DNA of 58,939 bases from Clostridia bacterium (GCA_017517815.1 JAFWYA010000058.1:1-58939); one strand, 5' to 3'. Numbered from the stretch's first letter, positions 1 through 8,416 are shown. The notes: generated by a model from the sequence alone, not told the origin. Made by a program: numbers and translations.

Positions 1-36
1 TCGGCGATAAAATCGACGATAAGAGTCCTCGTTAAT

Positions 37-97
37 TTGACATATGACAAAGAAAAGTGTTTCTGCACTTGACATATGACAAGTAAGTAAGTACAAT
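37..97 (+). promoter_or_regulatory. Promoter of the HipA-like operon inside a 14-bp direct repeat
   Basis: A perfect -35 TTGACA (69-74), a 17-nt spacer and a -10 TACAAT (92-97) precede the kinase gene. The 14-mer TTGACATATGACAA occurs twice, at 37-50 and 69-82, with starts 32 bp apart, and the second copy contains the -35 box. This layout suggests an operator, possibly bound by the HTH protein of the operon; that is an inference. Confidence 0.65.
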
Positions 98-119
98 GAA
101 TGTGAAGAGGTGAACAGCT

Positions 120-941
120 ATGAACAGAATCATCCATGAGAAGCAGGATATGACCTATCTGTCCTGGTCGAAGATCCGCAATTCATCCGGTACTGCCGGT
201 TCTTTTCTGAAGGCTTACTCCATGCTGGGTGGTAAGAAAACCTACTATAAGCTCTCTAACTTTGATCAGATGGGCGGCATCATCGGTCACGAATGCGTCA
301 ATGAGATCATTGTGGACCGGCTGCTGGATATTCTGGGTATCCCCCATCTTCACTATCAGCTGATCCATGCGGATGTGCTCATTGCCGGGAAAACCCATGA
401 GGTCTATCTCTGCGCCTCTGAGGATTTCAAGCAGCGGGGCGAAAGCAAACTGGCGCTGGATGCTTATTGGGATATCGAGCATCAGGATGGCGAGTCCGCT
501 TTGGACTTCTGCATCCGCAACGGCTGGGAAGAATATATCTATCAGATGCTGGTGGTGGACTTCCTGATCTTGAATCGTGACCGGCACGGAGCGAACATCG
601 TGGTGCTGCGAAACAGCCGCAAGAAGACCATCCATCTGGCCCCGCTTTTCGATCACGGGCTGTCCCTACTGTTCAATTGCCGGGATGATGCTGCAGTAGA
701 AGCCTACGATGTGATGTCTGAAAAGCGGGTCAACAACTACATCGGCTCCGGTTCTACGTGGGAGAACCTGAAGCTGATCCCGAAAGGGAAGGAGCCGCAG
801 CTGAATCCTCTGAAGGAATCTGACAAGGCCGTTTTGCTGAATGGTCTGGACGGTATCATCTCTCAGGCGTTGCAAGATAAGATCTGGGAGATGATCTGGA
901 GAAGGTGGTGTGCGTATGAAGATCTTTGCCATTCGAGATGA
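120..941 (+). CDS. HipA-like serine/threonine kinase
   Basis: This 273-residue protein resembles the short HipA/CtkA-type kinases, which phosphorylate protein targets in toxin-antitoxin or regulatory systems. The catalytic loop reads LNRDRHGAN (residues 151-159), with D154 as predicted catalytic aspartate and N159 as metal ligand. The second metal motif is LAPLFDHG, with D178. K44 in YYKLS is a candidate ATP-contacting lysine. It is shorter than E. coli HipA (about 440 residues) and has no HipB gene in front. The start is supported by GAAGAGGTG seven bases upstream. The next gene starts inside its last codons, so the two are probably co-translated. The family assignment rests on motifs; the substrate is unknown. 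Confidence 0.75.
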   Translation: MNRIIHEKQDMTYLSWSKIRNSSGTAGSFLKAYSMLGGKKTYYKLSNFDQMGGIIGHECVNEIIVDRLLDILGIPHLHYQLIHADVLIAGKTHEVYLCASEDFKQRGESKLALDAYWDIEHQDGESALDFCIRNGWEEYIYQMLVVDFLILNRDRHGANIVVLRNSRKKTIHLAPLFDHGLSLLFNCRDDAAVEAYDVMSEKRVNNYIGSGSTWENLKLIPKGKEPQLNPLKESDKAVLLNGLDGIISQALQDKIWEMIWRRWCAYEDLCHSR

Positions 942-1731
942 ATCTGCTGCTGATCAGATCGATCTTGCTTACCTGCTTTACTACGAGATGGAGAAGCGGT
1001 TCTATATCGAGCTACCCGAAAATGCAGATCCATGGGAAACGCCGCTACTTCTTTCTTCTTTCGTGAAAAACGGGGAAACCTCCATCAACTCTTATTGGAG
1101 CATGATGTGGGTACAGCAGCGCATTGTTCCCACGGATCGTCAGAACCTTGGACAGGTGCTCAAGGACAACAACCTGAAAGAGTACGATGAGTTTGGCCTG
1201 CTGATGCTTTCCATGGGACGGTGTGCACAGGATGATTACTACCTTGTTCCCATCGAGGAAACGCAGCTGCCCGACAACATCCGGAAGCGTTTTGCTAAGC
1301 TGATCGAGGATGTAGTTCCTCTTGATGACCATTCGCTGCTGGTGTTCTTCCGTGATGGTACGGTGAAGAAGTGCAGCATCAAAGAGCGTTACGAAGATGC
1401 AGCGTCTTTTCAAGTACTGTTCCGGAACGAGGATTACTTCTATGCGGTCAATCTCCAGCCAGGAGGCCATGGCGTGGAGTGGGATGTGAACCTGAGCGTC
1501 AGTACAGCCACGCTGTACCGCATCGGCAAGAAGGTGCCCCTGAGTGTTTCTGACTTCCGGAACTTCGTTGTGCATCGTGTCGTGAATGTGGCTGAAGCTG
1601 CGGAGATCTTGGGCTGCAGCAGGCAGAATATTGATTATTTGACAAAGGCGGGGAAGCTGCATCCTATTAAGCGTTCGGGGAAGGATACGCTGTATTTGAA
1701 GAGTGAGGTTTTGAAGCGGAATTGGCAGTGA
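916..1731 (+). CDS. DUF2442-like / helix-turn-helix protein, partner of the kinase
   Basis: The first 120 or so residues match nothing I recognise. Residues of about 130-205 (VFFRDGTVKKCSI through GVEWDVNLS and LYRIGKKV) resemble a DUF2442 domain. The last 55 residues form a MerR/excisionase-like helix-turn-helix (NVAEAAEILGCSRQNIDYL followed by a basic wing). I chose ATG 916 because AGGTGG lies seven bases upstream; GTG 910 is an alternative. It overlaps the kinase gene by 26 bases. It probably binds DNA and autoregulates the operon, or acts as the kinase's antitoxin or target. This is inference from gene arrangement. Confidence 0.6.
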   Translation: MKIFAIRDESAADQIDLAYLLYYEMEKRFYIELPENADPWETPLLLSSFVKNGETSINSYWSMMWVQQRIVPTDRQNLGQVLKDNNLKEYDEFGLLMLSMGRCAQDDYYLVPIEETQLPDNIRKRFAKLIEDVVPLDDHSLLVFFRDGTVKKCSIKERYEDAASFQVLFRNEDYFYAVNLQPGGHGVEWDVNLSVSTATLYRIGKKVPLSVSDFRNFVVHRVVNVAEAAEILGCSRQNIDYLTKAGKLHPIKRSGKDTLYLKSEVLKRNWQ

Positions 1732-1918
1732 AAAGCGAAACTTAACAAGGCTACATGATGAAAACATCATGGGGCATAATTGTTGTAGAGTACCGTACAG
1801 ACTCATACAGCATACAAATTATACCATCACGCACATCATAAACGATGTTCATATTGACGATAGTGTGATAAAGTGGTACAATTTTATATAATTATGCTCA
1901 TTCGGGAGGCGTCTTTGT
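1732..1918 (+). promoter_or_regulatory. Promoter region of the restriction operon, with an upstream palindrome
   Basis: TTGACG (1854-1859), a 17-nt spacer and TACAAT (1877-1882) form a strong sigma-A promoter. GGGAGG (1904-1909) is the ribosome site for the methyltransferase start at 1919. Upstream, 1754-1771 is a perfect 7-bp inverted repeat, CATGATG-AAAA-CATCATG, without a T-run, so it is more likely an operator or relic than a terminator. Confidence 0.7.
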
Positions 1919-2860
1919 ATGTTCTCGCTTGTGTCGTATTTTTGTGGTTGCGGCGGTCTTGATTTGGGCTTCCGTGGCGACTTTGAGTATAAGGGACACT
2001 ATTACCCTCACCAGCCTTTCAACCTTCTTGCGGCGTATGATAATAACAATGCCTGCATCGAAACATACAATCGGTACTTTGGTAAAGGTGGTCATGTTGC
2101 TGATCTGAGCGATGCTGATCCAGCTAATATACCAGCAGCGGATGTTCTCATTGGTGGTTTCCCTTGTCAGGATTTTTCATCATGTGGCCCTCAGCGGGGG
2201 TTGAGTTCCGAACGTGGTAGGCTATATCAGACAATGATTCGATATATGGAATACCACAAACCACGTGTAGTTGTGGGTGAGAATGTAATCAACCTTAAAC
2301 GTATGGATGAAGGGACAGTAATCAATACGATTATTACCGACATCGAAAAAGCAGGATATAGAGTGAACGTATGGCAGCTATATGGCCCTGAATACGGGAT
2401 TCCACAGACGCGCAATCGTCTATTTTTCGTGTGCGTAAGAAACGACCTAAAAGGAATGCCAGCGAGTCCAGAGCGACTTTATAGCGATGACTTTCGTAGT
2501 ATCGAATGGGCGATAGGCGATCTTATCAATGTAGTTGATGAATCTGTGCCGAATCAAAGTCAGTATTTCGCTGCCGCAAAAGCTAAAAAAGGCAATGGGC
2601 AGGGTGACGAGGTTAACCAACGGAATCAACCCGCCTATACAATTCGAGCCAATCCCAAATCCCGTGTTCACTTTCATTATGAACTTGATAGACGCTTAAC
2701 TGTTCGAGAATGTGCGCGTATCCAAACATTCCCTGATGATTTCGTTTTTACACATTCTATGACTACAAGTATATCTCAGATCGGTAATGCGGTTCCTCCT
2801 GTCCTCGCATATATCGTGGCTCAGCAAATCGCATTGTATCTGGTACGTCAGGAGGGTTAA
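1919..2860 (+). CDS. DNA (cytosine-5-)-methyltransferase
   Basis: This 313-residue C5-cytosine methylase transfers a methyl group from S-adenosylmethionine to cytosine in DNA. Visible motifs are SYFCGCGGLDLGF (motif I, residues 6-18), GGFPCQDFS with catalytic C83 (IV), ENV 121-123 (VI), QTRNR 163-167 (VIII), RLTVRECARIQTFP (IX) and QIGNAVPP 287-294 (X). The target-recognition region between VIII and IX is short. It is the first gene of the operon, so self-protection would be made before the nuclease. The next gene starts three bases after the stop. The operon is more AT-rich than the flanking mobile backbone, suggesting separate acquisition. Target sequence cannot be read from the gene. Confidence 0.95.
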   Translation: MFSLVSYFCGCGGLDLGFRGDFEYKGHYYPHQPFNLLAAYDNNNACIETYNRYFGKGGHVADLSDADPANIPAADVLIGGFPCQDFSSCGPQRGLSSERGRLYQTMIRYMEYHKPRVVVGENVINLKRMDEGTVINTIITDIEKAGYRVNVWQLYGPEYGIPQTRNRLFFVCVRNDLKGMPASPERLYSDDFRSIEWAIGDLINVVDESVPNQSQYFAAAKAKKGNGQGDEVNQRNQPAYTIRANPKSRVHFHYELDRRLTVRECARIQTFPDDFVFTHSMTTSISQIGNAVPPVLAYIVAQQIALYLVRQEG

Positions 2861-2863
2861 TCC

Positions 2864-5230
2864 ATGAGTGAGATGAGTAATCGTGTTGACATAACGCCGA
2901 CTCCACGAATTCTTCGCACGCTTGGTGAAATTCCGTTTCAGCCTTGGCAGTGTATCGCGGAATTGATTGATAACTCGATTGATGCATTTTTAGATCCTGC
3001 CGCAACAGGTGATTACTCTGAAAGGAAAATAACTGTTGCTTGGTCGAAGGATACAGTTCCAACGCAACAGAGAACTCTTGAAATATGTGATAACGCACAG
3101 GGAATGACCCTCGATCAAATGCAAAATGCAGTACGAGCGGGATATTCTTCAAATGACCCAATTAGCAATCTGGGTCTCTTTGGCATGGGCTTCAATATCG
3201 CTACAGCACGCTTGGGCGAAGTAACATCTATATCGTCCACTCGTTCCGGTGATGAGTATTGGGTTAGCCTTACCTTGGATTTCGATGCGCTCCTTCGATC
3301 TGGCAGATTTGAGGTGCCGGTAACATACGAAAAAAAATATGATAAATCTGAGCATGGTACGAAGATCATTGTTTCAAAACTGAAAAGTGGTATTCCTGAG
3401 ACACTATCCATGAAGGAAAATGATATCCGTCGCATACTGCAAAAAGTATATTCACCTTTGCTTATGTCAACTGACATTGTTATTCTTGTAAAAGGAAAGC
3501 AGTTGGTTGCGCAACCTCATTGTGTTTGGAGCGATTCCAGATATGTTATGTGGGAAAAGCGTCCTGTGCCAGCATATATTCAGATTGACCATTCCTTTGG
3601 AGTACAGCACTTCGATCTTGTAAAAAATAGGTACCTTACTCAGGACGAAATTGATACGCTACTTTCAGAAACTAATAACGGTGAGTCCATTCCGAGCCAT
3701 ATCGTTCCAAGGGAAAAAAGGCTCCGTGGATGGATTGGAATTCAGAGATACTCAAACCCTGATGACTATGGCATCGACTTTATCAGAAATGGACGAAAGA
3801 TCCTCATGTCTGATAAGAGCCTGTTTTACTATGAGAACCCTTGGACGGGCACTAAAGAAATCCAGTATCCGGTAGAATTGGGTTCAACGGTTGGTGGTAG
3901 AATTGTTGGAGAACTCCATGTGGATTTCCTTCTGCCAACATATCAAAAGAATGATTTTGACAGAACCGACTACTCATGGAGGCAAACTATTGAGTATATC
4001 TGCGGTATTGGCCCATATCTGCCAAAGGCTCGAAAAGCTAATGGAATTACAGAACCCGTAGAGGCACCAATACCCCTTCTTTGCAATGCGTATCGACGTA
4101 CTGATCCTGGTACTAAGTGTTTAGCATTGCCTTCTGCCGTTGCAAAGCGTTTTCTTACCGAATTCCATCGTGGTAATTCTGACTATATTTCAGATGAACT
4201 CTGGTGGAAAGCTGCACAGGAAGAAGATCAAAAACGTAGTGGTGGTGGAGAATCGTCTGCTGTTAATCCAGGTCATAGTCCTACGGATGATATTGATAGC
4301 TATCTGAATGGGGGCAGTGCTCCTTTGGGTGGTACATCGCAACCACAAAGTCCGACTGTGCTGCCTTCTGTCACTCCAAGGAACCCTGCTCCTGTCCCTC
4401 TAACTACAAGCAAAGAGGAATTGCTCGCACGTGCTAATCGTGTGGAACAATTGACGGGCCAGTATGGATACGCAACCATTTCCCCGATAAACGTAGAGGC
4501 CTACGAACTGAAAAGCGGACATATTCTGTCTAATGGCGAAAAGCGGCCTTGTTTCTTTGAAGCAGATGGGGTGTCGTGTATTTACATTTATGATCCTCGC
4601 CATACTGCTTTTACACAGTACCCAATGACCGCCAAAGGTGTTCTTTTGCAGTACCTTGCTGAAAGAATAAAGCTGCGAGATGGATCATTTGGCGGAGACA
4701 TAGTGCAGATTTATTACCGGCTTGCTCAGGATATGATGCGCGAGACCCGTATTGACAAGGCTGCACTTCAAGAAAAAGCAGATGCTTTCTTCCAAATTTT
4801 ACGGGAGAAGATGTCCGACGCACTTGCTGGAGTTAAGGATCAGGTCCTCTCTGTTATTCATGAATCTGCTGGAGAGGTGGAAGAAACGATTAGCGCATTG
4901 CTTACGGATGCGGACAGACTGATGGCATTCCAGAGCAAACAAACAGACGGTTACGACATATTTGATGTTCTTCCTGTGAGAACTCTGTTACGCCTTATTG
5001 ATCGATTCCCTCAGTACATTTATGACGGGAAAGTACTGAAGGTGGTGTATATGAAAATAGCGCTATCGGATGAAAAGGCAACGGAACGTATGAGAGAAGA
5101 AGCAAAAGAAAGAATGCTGTCGTTTTTGAAAGATGGCGCCCGTATGCTCACTACAACAACTGTCCCAAATAAAAACGAATTAGCCAGAGCAGCAATCAGT
5201 ATAGATTTTCTTGCGGAGGCGCTGGTGTGA
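2864..5230 (+). CDS. MORC/MutL-like GHKL ATPase of a restriction-modification operon
   Basis: The N-terminal 230 or so residues form a GHKL (Hsp90/MutL/MORC) ATPase: ELIDNSIDAF (residues 33-42, metal-binding N37), DNAQGMT (76-82) and GLFGMGFN (104-111). Residues of about 250-420 fit the following S5-like fold. A Ser/Pro/Gly-rich linker covers roughly 455-520. The C-terminal third is helical and charged, probably coiled coil. Bacterial MORC-like ATPases beside a cytosine methylase and an SF2 helicase-nuclease were described by comparative genomics as members of restriction-modification systems. ATP-driven dimerisation on DNA is the expected activity; here it is inferred. Its last four bases (GTGA) overlap the start of the helicase gene, indicating translational coupling. 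Confidence 0.85.
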   Translation: MSEMSNRVDITPTPRILRTLGEIPFQPWQCIAELIDNSIDAFLDPAATGDYSERKITVAWSKDTVPTQQRTLEICDNAQGMTLDQMQNAVRAGYSSNDPISNLGLFGMGFNIATARLGEVTSISSTRSGDEYWVSLTLDFDALLRSGRFEVPVTYEKKYDKSEHGTKIIVSKLKSGIPETLSMKENDIRRILQKVYSPLLMSTDIVILVKGKQLVAQPHCVWSDSRYVMWEKRPVPAYIQIDHSFGVQHFDLVKNRYLTQDEIDTLLSETNNGESIPSHIVPREKRLRGWIGIQRYSNPDDYGIDFIRNGRKILMSDKSLFYYENPWTGTKEIQYPVELGSTVGGRIVGELHVDFLLPTYQKNDFDRTDYSWRQTIEYICGIGPYLPKARKANGITEPVEAPIPLLCNAYRRTDPGTKCLALPSAVAKRFLTEFHRGNSDYISDELWWKAAQEEDQKRSGGGESSAVNPGHSPTDDIDSYLNGGSAPLGGTSQPQSPTVLPSVTPRNPAPVPLTTSKEELLARANRVEQLTGQYGYATISPINVEAYELKSGHILSNGEKRPCFFEADGVSCIYIYDPRHTAFTQYPMTAKGVLLQYLAERIKLRDGSFGGDIVQIYYRLAQDMMRETRIDKAALQEKADAFFQILREKMSDALAGVKDQVLSVIHESAGEVEETISALLTDADRLMAFQSKQTDGYDIFDVLPVRTLLRLIDRFPQYIYDGKVLKVVYMKIALSDEKATERMREEAKERMLSFLKDGARMLTTTTVPNKNELARAAISIDFLAEALV

Positions 5231-6894
5231 GCACGTTTTTGACAGAAGATATTACGTCGGGGCGTAATTGGAGAGGGCTTGAGCGTGCGGTTGCACGTAT
5301 CATGCTACATTTAGGCTGGCATGATGTCACTGTAATCGGTGGCACCGGGGATCAAGGCGGAGATGTTCTGGGGACTAAGTATGATACTAATTCTGGTCAA
5401 GAACGTGCTTGGGTTGTTCAATGCAAAGCTGTAACAGGTAGCAACTATGTGGGAAAGGGCGCTGTCGACGAAGCTATACATGCCCTATCCCAATATGATG
5501 CTTCAACAGCTGCGGTGGCAACAAATGGCGAGTTTACCGCATCTGCAGTCAAGCGAAAAGATAACCTGTGCGCAGGCGGTTTTGATACACGGCTGTGGAA
5601 CGGTTTTTTTCTAAGCGAGCTCGCTGATCGCATGCCAGATAAACCGGTAAGGCAGCGTTCATTACGACCTTATCAGCAGACAATCGTTGATAAGGTAATG
5701 ACAAAATACAACAAAGGCGACAAACGTGCATTTTACATTGTAGCTACGGGACTTGGAAAAACGGTCATAGCTGCTTCGATCGCTATGCAGCTATGGGAAG
5801 CAGGTTGTCATCGAATTCTGGTGTTATGCCACGCGACCGACCTTGCTCTGCAGCTGGAACAAGGATTCTGGCCACAGATTGTTAAGCAAATACCGACATC
5901 CGTGTTTTACGGGGGACTTCCCCCAAGGAATACCGAAGGTATATGTTTTGGTCTGTATCAGAGCCTGTTGGGTTATTTGCCCGGTATTGAGCCGGATCGT
6001 TTTGATGCGATAATCATTGATGAAGCTCATCATGCAATGGCTCAAGGCTTCAGACGCTGTATAGATACGTTGAAACCAAGATTTCTTATCGGAATGACTG
6101 CCACTCCATGGCGCGGAGATGGCAAACAGTTAACCGAAGTGTTTGGGGAGCCAGTTGAAAAGGTATCTTTGGTGGATGGAATGGCGATGGGTTATCTTTC
6201 AAAGGTCGATTATCGCATCTTTTGTGATAACATAAATTGGGATGAAGTTGATCGCCTTGCAAAAACGCGCGTAACAATGCGTGATCTCAATCGAAGGCTT
6301 TTTTTACCCCAACGGGATGAAGCGGTTATTGCAGAAATAAAGAAAGTAGCTGCTGGAATTGATAATCCACGAATCGCCATTTTTTCTCCATCCTTGAAGC
6401 ACAGTGAACATTTTGCAAGTCTTTTGAGCGGTAGTGGAATTCCATGTACATCACTGTCATGTAGTGATAAAATCGAACGCAGACGTAGATTACTGGCTTT
6501 CTCCACTGGAAAGTATTCCGCTGTAACTGCGGTCGATGTCATGAACGAGGGTATTGATGTTCCTGATGTTAATATTCTGGTGTTTTTGCGCGCTACGCAT
6601 TCTCGAAGGATTTTTGTTCAGCAGCTTGGTAGAGGTTTGCGTATCGCAGATGATAAGGAAAAAGTAATCGTTCTTGATTTCGTTTCAGATATACGTCGTC
6701 TTGCCGATGTTATAGATTTCAATAATGAGGGTAAAGATGCTGGCGCAAAACGCGAGGTGCTTTTCCTAAAAGATGGAGTTGTAACATTCACAAATGAACG
6801 TATGGCTGAGTTTGTTCAGATGTGGCTTGAAGATGTTGCAGACCTTGGCAATGTCGACGATAGTGCACAATTAACTTTTCCGGAGGGAATGTAA
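5227..6894 (+). CDS. Mrr-type endonuclease fused to an SF2 helicase
   Basis: Residues 15-125 form a restriction-endonuclease-like Mrr domain: E19, GDQGGD (D46) and VQCK (Q65, K67) make the D-QxK active site. Residues 145-500 form a DEAH-family SF2 helicase: ATGLGKT (Walker A, 174-180), DEAH (266-269), TATPWRGDG (motif III, about 293-300) and QQLGRGLR (motif VI). It is predicted to translocate on and cut DNA that lacks the operon's methylation. The start is GTG 5227, with GGAGG upstream, overlapping the previous stop as GTGA. Its stop overlaps the next ATG by one base. All catalytic residues appear intact. Sequence specificity may come from the ATPase or the small fourth protein. Confidence 0.9.
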   Translation: MSTFLTEDITSGRNWRGLERAVARIMLHLGWHDVTVIGGTGDQGGDVLGTKYDTNSGQERAWVVQCKAVTGSNYVGKGAVDEAIHALSQYDASTAAVATNGEFTASAVKRKDNLCAGGFDTRLWNGFFLSELADRMPDKPVRQRSLRPYQQTIVDKVMTKYNKGDKRAFYIVATGLGKTVIAASIAMQLWEAGCHRILVLCHATDLALQLEQGFWPQIVKQIPTSVFYGGLPPRNTEGICFGLYQSLLGYLPGIEPDRFDAIIIDEAHHAMAQGFRRCIDTLKPRFLIGMTATPWRGDGKQLTEVFGEPVEKVSLVDGMAMGYLSKVDYRIFCDNINWDEVDRLAKTRVTMRDLNRRLFLPQRDEAVIAEIKKVAAGIDNPRIAIFSPSLKHSEHFASLLSGSGIPCTSLSCSDKIERRRRLLAFSTGKYSAVTAVDVMNEGIDVPDVNILVFLRATHSRRIFVQQLGRGLRIADDKEKVIVLDFVSDIRRLADVIDFNNEGKDAGAKREVLFLKDGVVTFTNERMAEFVQMWLEDVADLGNVDDSAQLTFPEGM

Positions 6895-7457
6895 TGGCAA
6901 AGGTAAATATACCGGAAGAAAAGAGATCGCAGATTTTTGCACTTGCCTATGAACGGGCTGATTCCTTTGGGTATGCCACGCGAAATAGGCCAGATAACGG
7001 AATGTTCATGAATAACCTTGTCAACGATCCCGAGATTGGTGGCGTACTGGCACAGTTTATGCCACAAGAGGCTGTCAAAACGTACATTAAGGATACTATA
7101 CTGAATCACTATACCAAGGATTTGGTTAAGCGTAAGAGTGCGGCAATAGAACCAGTGGCTGTTTTTCAGACGGTATTTGGTGTTGATACACTCTTTGTCG
7201 GAGAAAAGAAGCCGGTGGCTGTATGCCGGAGTGCTGACAATGATATATATGTGTTAAGTGTTGGGACATACCTTAAGTGGGAAACAGCTCTTCGAAAGGC
7301 ACTTGAGCATATCGCGTCTATGGATACTATTCCCAAGGATCATATTCATATTTGCCTCGGTCTCGTGGTAATCAATGATGACATTACGATTGGAGATAAA
7401 CGTCACATTGAAGCGGCATTGGATATGATTGGGGCAAAGGTTTACTTCGTAGGATGA
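6894..7457 (+). CDS. Small protein of unknown family, fourth gene of the restriction operon
   Basis: This 187-residue protein has no signal peptide or membrane segment and matches no family I know. The N-terminal 90 residues look helical (EEKRSQIFALAYERADSFGY). The C-terminal 90 alternate predicted strands and helices (PVAVFQTVF, KKPVAVCR, HIHICLGLVVI, GAKVYFVG), a pattern that could be a small alpha/beta or degenerate nuclease-like fold. No catalytic motif is obvious. CGGAGGG precedes the ATG, which overlaps the helicase stop by one base, so it is made with the restriction proteins. A strong terminator follows directly. Possible roles are specificity subunit, inhibitor or immunity-type regulator; none is demonstrated. 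Confidence 0.7.
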   Translation: MAKVNIPEEKRSQIFALAYERADSFGYATRNRPDNGMFMNNLVNDPEIGGVLAQFMPQEAVKTYIKDTILNHYTKDLVKRKSAAIEPVAVFQTVFGVDTLFVGEKKPVAVCRSADNDIYVLSVGTYLKWETALRKALEHIASMDTIPKDHIHICLGLVVINDDITIGDKRHIEAALDMIGAKVYFVG

Positions 7458-7464
7458 GAATATG

Positions 7465-7503
7465 GCTCCCTGCGGCTGTACGACAGTCGCAGGGAGCTTT
7501 TTG
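7465..7503 (+). terminator. Terminator of the restriction operon
   Basis: A 15-bp stem (GCTCCCTGCG... paired with ...CGCAGGGAGC, including one G-U pair), a 3-nt loop and five T residues. It lies eight bases after the last stop codon. Confidence 0.9.
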
Positions 7504-7792
7504 GTTTGCGTGATTTAGCAAAAAACGATCACCAGCAGAACTGGTTAGATTGAAATAGCTTTATCCAAGCTAAGTTCATTGGCTTTTTGTGTGTGATAAA
7601 TCACTTTATTTCATGTTCTCGCAGCGAAATAGTAAGCAAAATCACATTTTTATGTGGGATTTTGCTTGAAAAATCACATTATTATATGGTTTTTTTGGTC
7701 TGCGAATCACATTTTTATGTGCCAACAGGATCAAAATGCACAACTTCGTCCGCTCGTACGACCGAAAGCGTAAAAAGTTGTGCAATCAGGGT
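7504..7792. repeat. Palindromic direct repeats between convergent genes
   Basis: There is no gene here. AATCACATTTTTATGTG occurs at 7640-7656 and 7705-7721, and a variant (AATCACATTATTATATG) at 7672-7688, spaced 32 and 33 bp. Each contains CACAT-tttt-ATGTG. The first copy lies inside a larger hairpin with AGCAAAAT/ATTTTGCT arms. A related palindrome, GTGATAAATCAC, is at 7593-7604. The block separates the AT-rich restriction operon from the mobile-element backbone. It might be an iteron-like protein site or relics of element ends; function unknown. Confidence 0.6.
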
Positions 7793-8416
7793 CTACCATC
7801 TCAACTCCACCCGCACACTTTTCAGTGCATCCTTCTCTGTCTTTGCCGCCCGGCTGGTTGACAGATGAAAATGCCTTGCGGTCTCGTTCAAAGGATGCTC
7901 CTGATCATCATGGAACCCAAAGCGGTAGTGCAGGTACTGCCGATCCCGGTCGGGGATCATAGCCAGCGCATGGTGGATCTCCCGCAGCCGTTCCTTGGCA
8001 AGGTAGATCTGTTCAGGGGATTGGCGCATCGGGTCACCGGCATAAGTATATCGGGTGCTTCCTGTGTCCAGCGATTCGATGCTGTTCAGATACCTTGCCT
8101 CAAAGGTGGTAGCCTGTGAGCGGATATAGTCCAGCATGGCATTGCGGACGGCGATGGCGGCATAGGTAATAAACTGAAACTCCTTTGCAGGGTCAAAACG
8201 ATCAATGCAGCCAAACAGGCTCCAGGTGCCCTCCTGTATCAAATCGTCCATGTCTATATGAAAGGCATCATTCAGTTCTTTCTGGGTGCTCCATATTTCG
8301 TATGCCGTCTTCCGGATAAAACCAAGGTTATTCTCTATGAGCAGATTCTGTGCATCTCTGTCGCCCTGCCGGGCCAATGCACAGAGCTGCTCATTCGTTT
8401 GCTGTTGCCTTTGCAT
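7793..8416 (-). CDS. Sigma-70 family RNA polymerase sigma factor of the mobile element
   Basis: The 207-residue protein contains sigma region 2 (DLIQEGTWSLFGCIDRFDP... then FITYAAIAVRNAMLDYIR) and region 4 (RDRQYLHYRFGF... LNETARHFHLSTSRAAKTEKDAL, a helix-turn-helix). Region 1.1 is missing and region 3 is reduced, as in element-encoded alternative sigma factors. It overlaps the preceding XRE gene by 26 bases and is read from the same minus-strand transcript. It may direct polymerase to promoters of the element. Typical companions in clostridial mobilizable elements are a regulator, a primase and a MobV relaxase, all present here. Confidence 0.85.
   Translation of the reverse strand: MQRQQQTNEQLCALARQGDRDAQNLLIENNLGFIRKTAYEIWSTQKELNDAFHIDMDDLIQEGTWSLFGCIDRFDPAKEFQFITYAAIAVRNAMLDYIRSQATTFEARYLNSIESLDTGSTRYTYAGDPMRQSPEQIYLAKERLREIHHALAMIPDRDRQYLHYRFGFHDDQEHPLNETARHFHLSTSRAAKTEKDALKSVRVELRW

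Noticed and set aside
1919..7457. Assignment of the operon to DISARM, BREX or Dnd/Ssp defence systems.
   Set aside because: Their marker genes (for example pglX, pglZ, drmA/B, dndC) are absent; the GHKL ATPase with Mrr-helicase fits the MORC-type layout better.
7640..7721. Three similar 17-mers spaced 32-33 bp, considered as a small CRISPR array.
   Set aside because: The repeats are too short, the intervals of 15-16 bases are too short for spacers, one copy is degenerate, and no cas gene is near.
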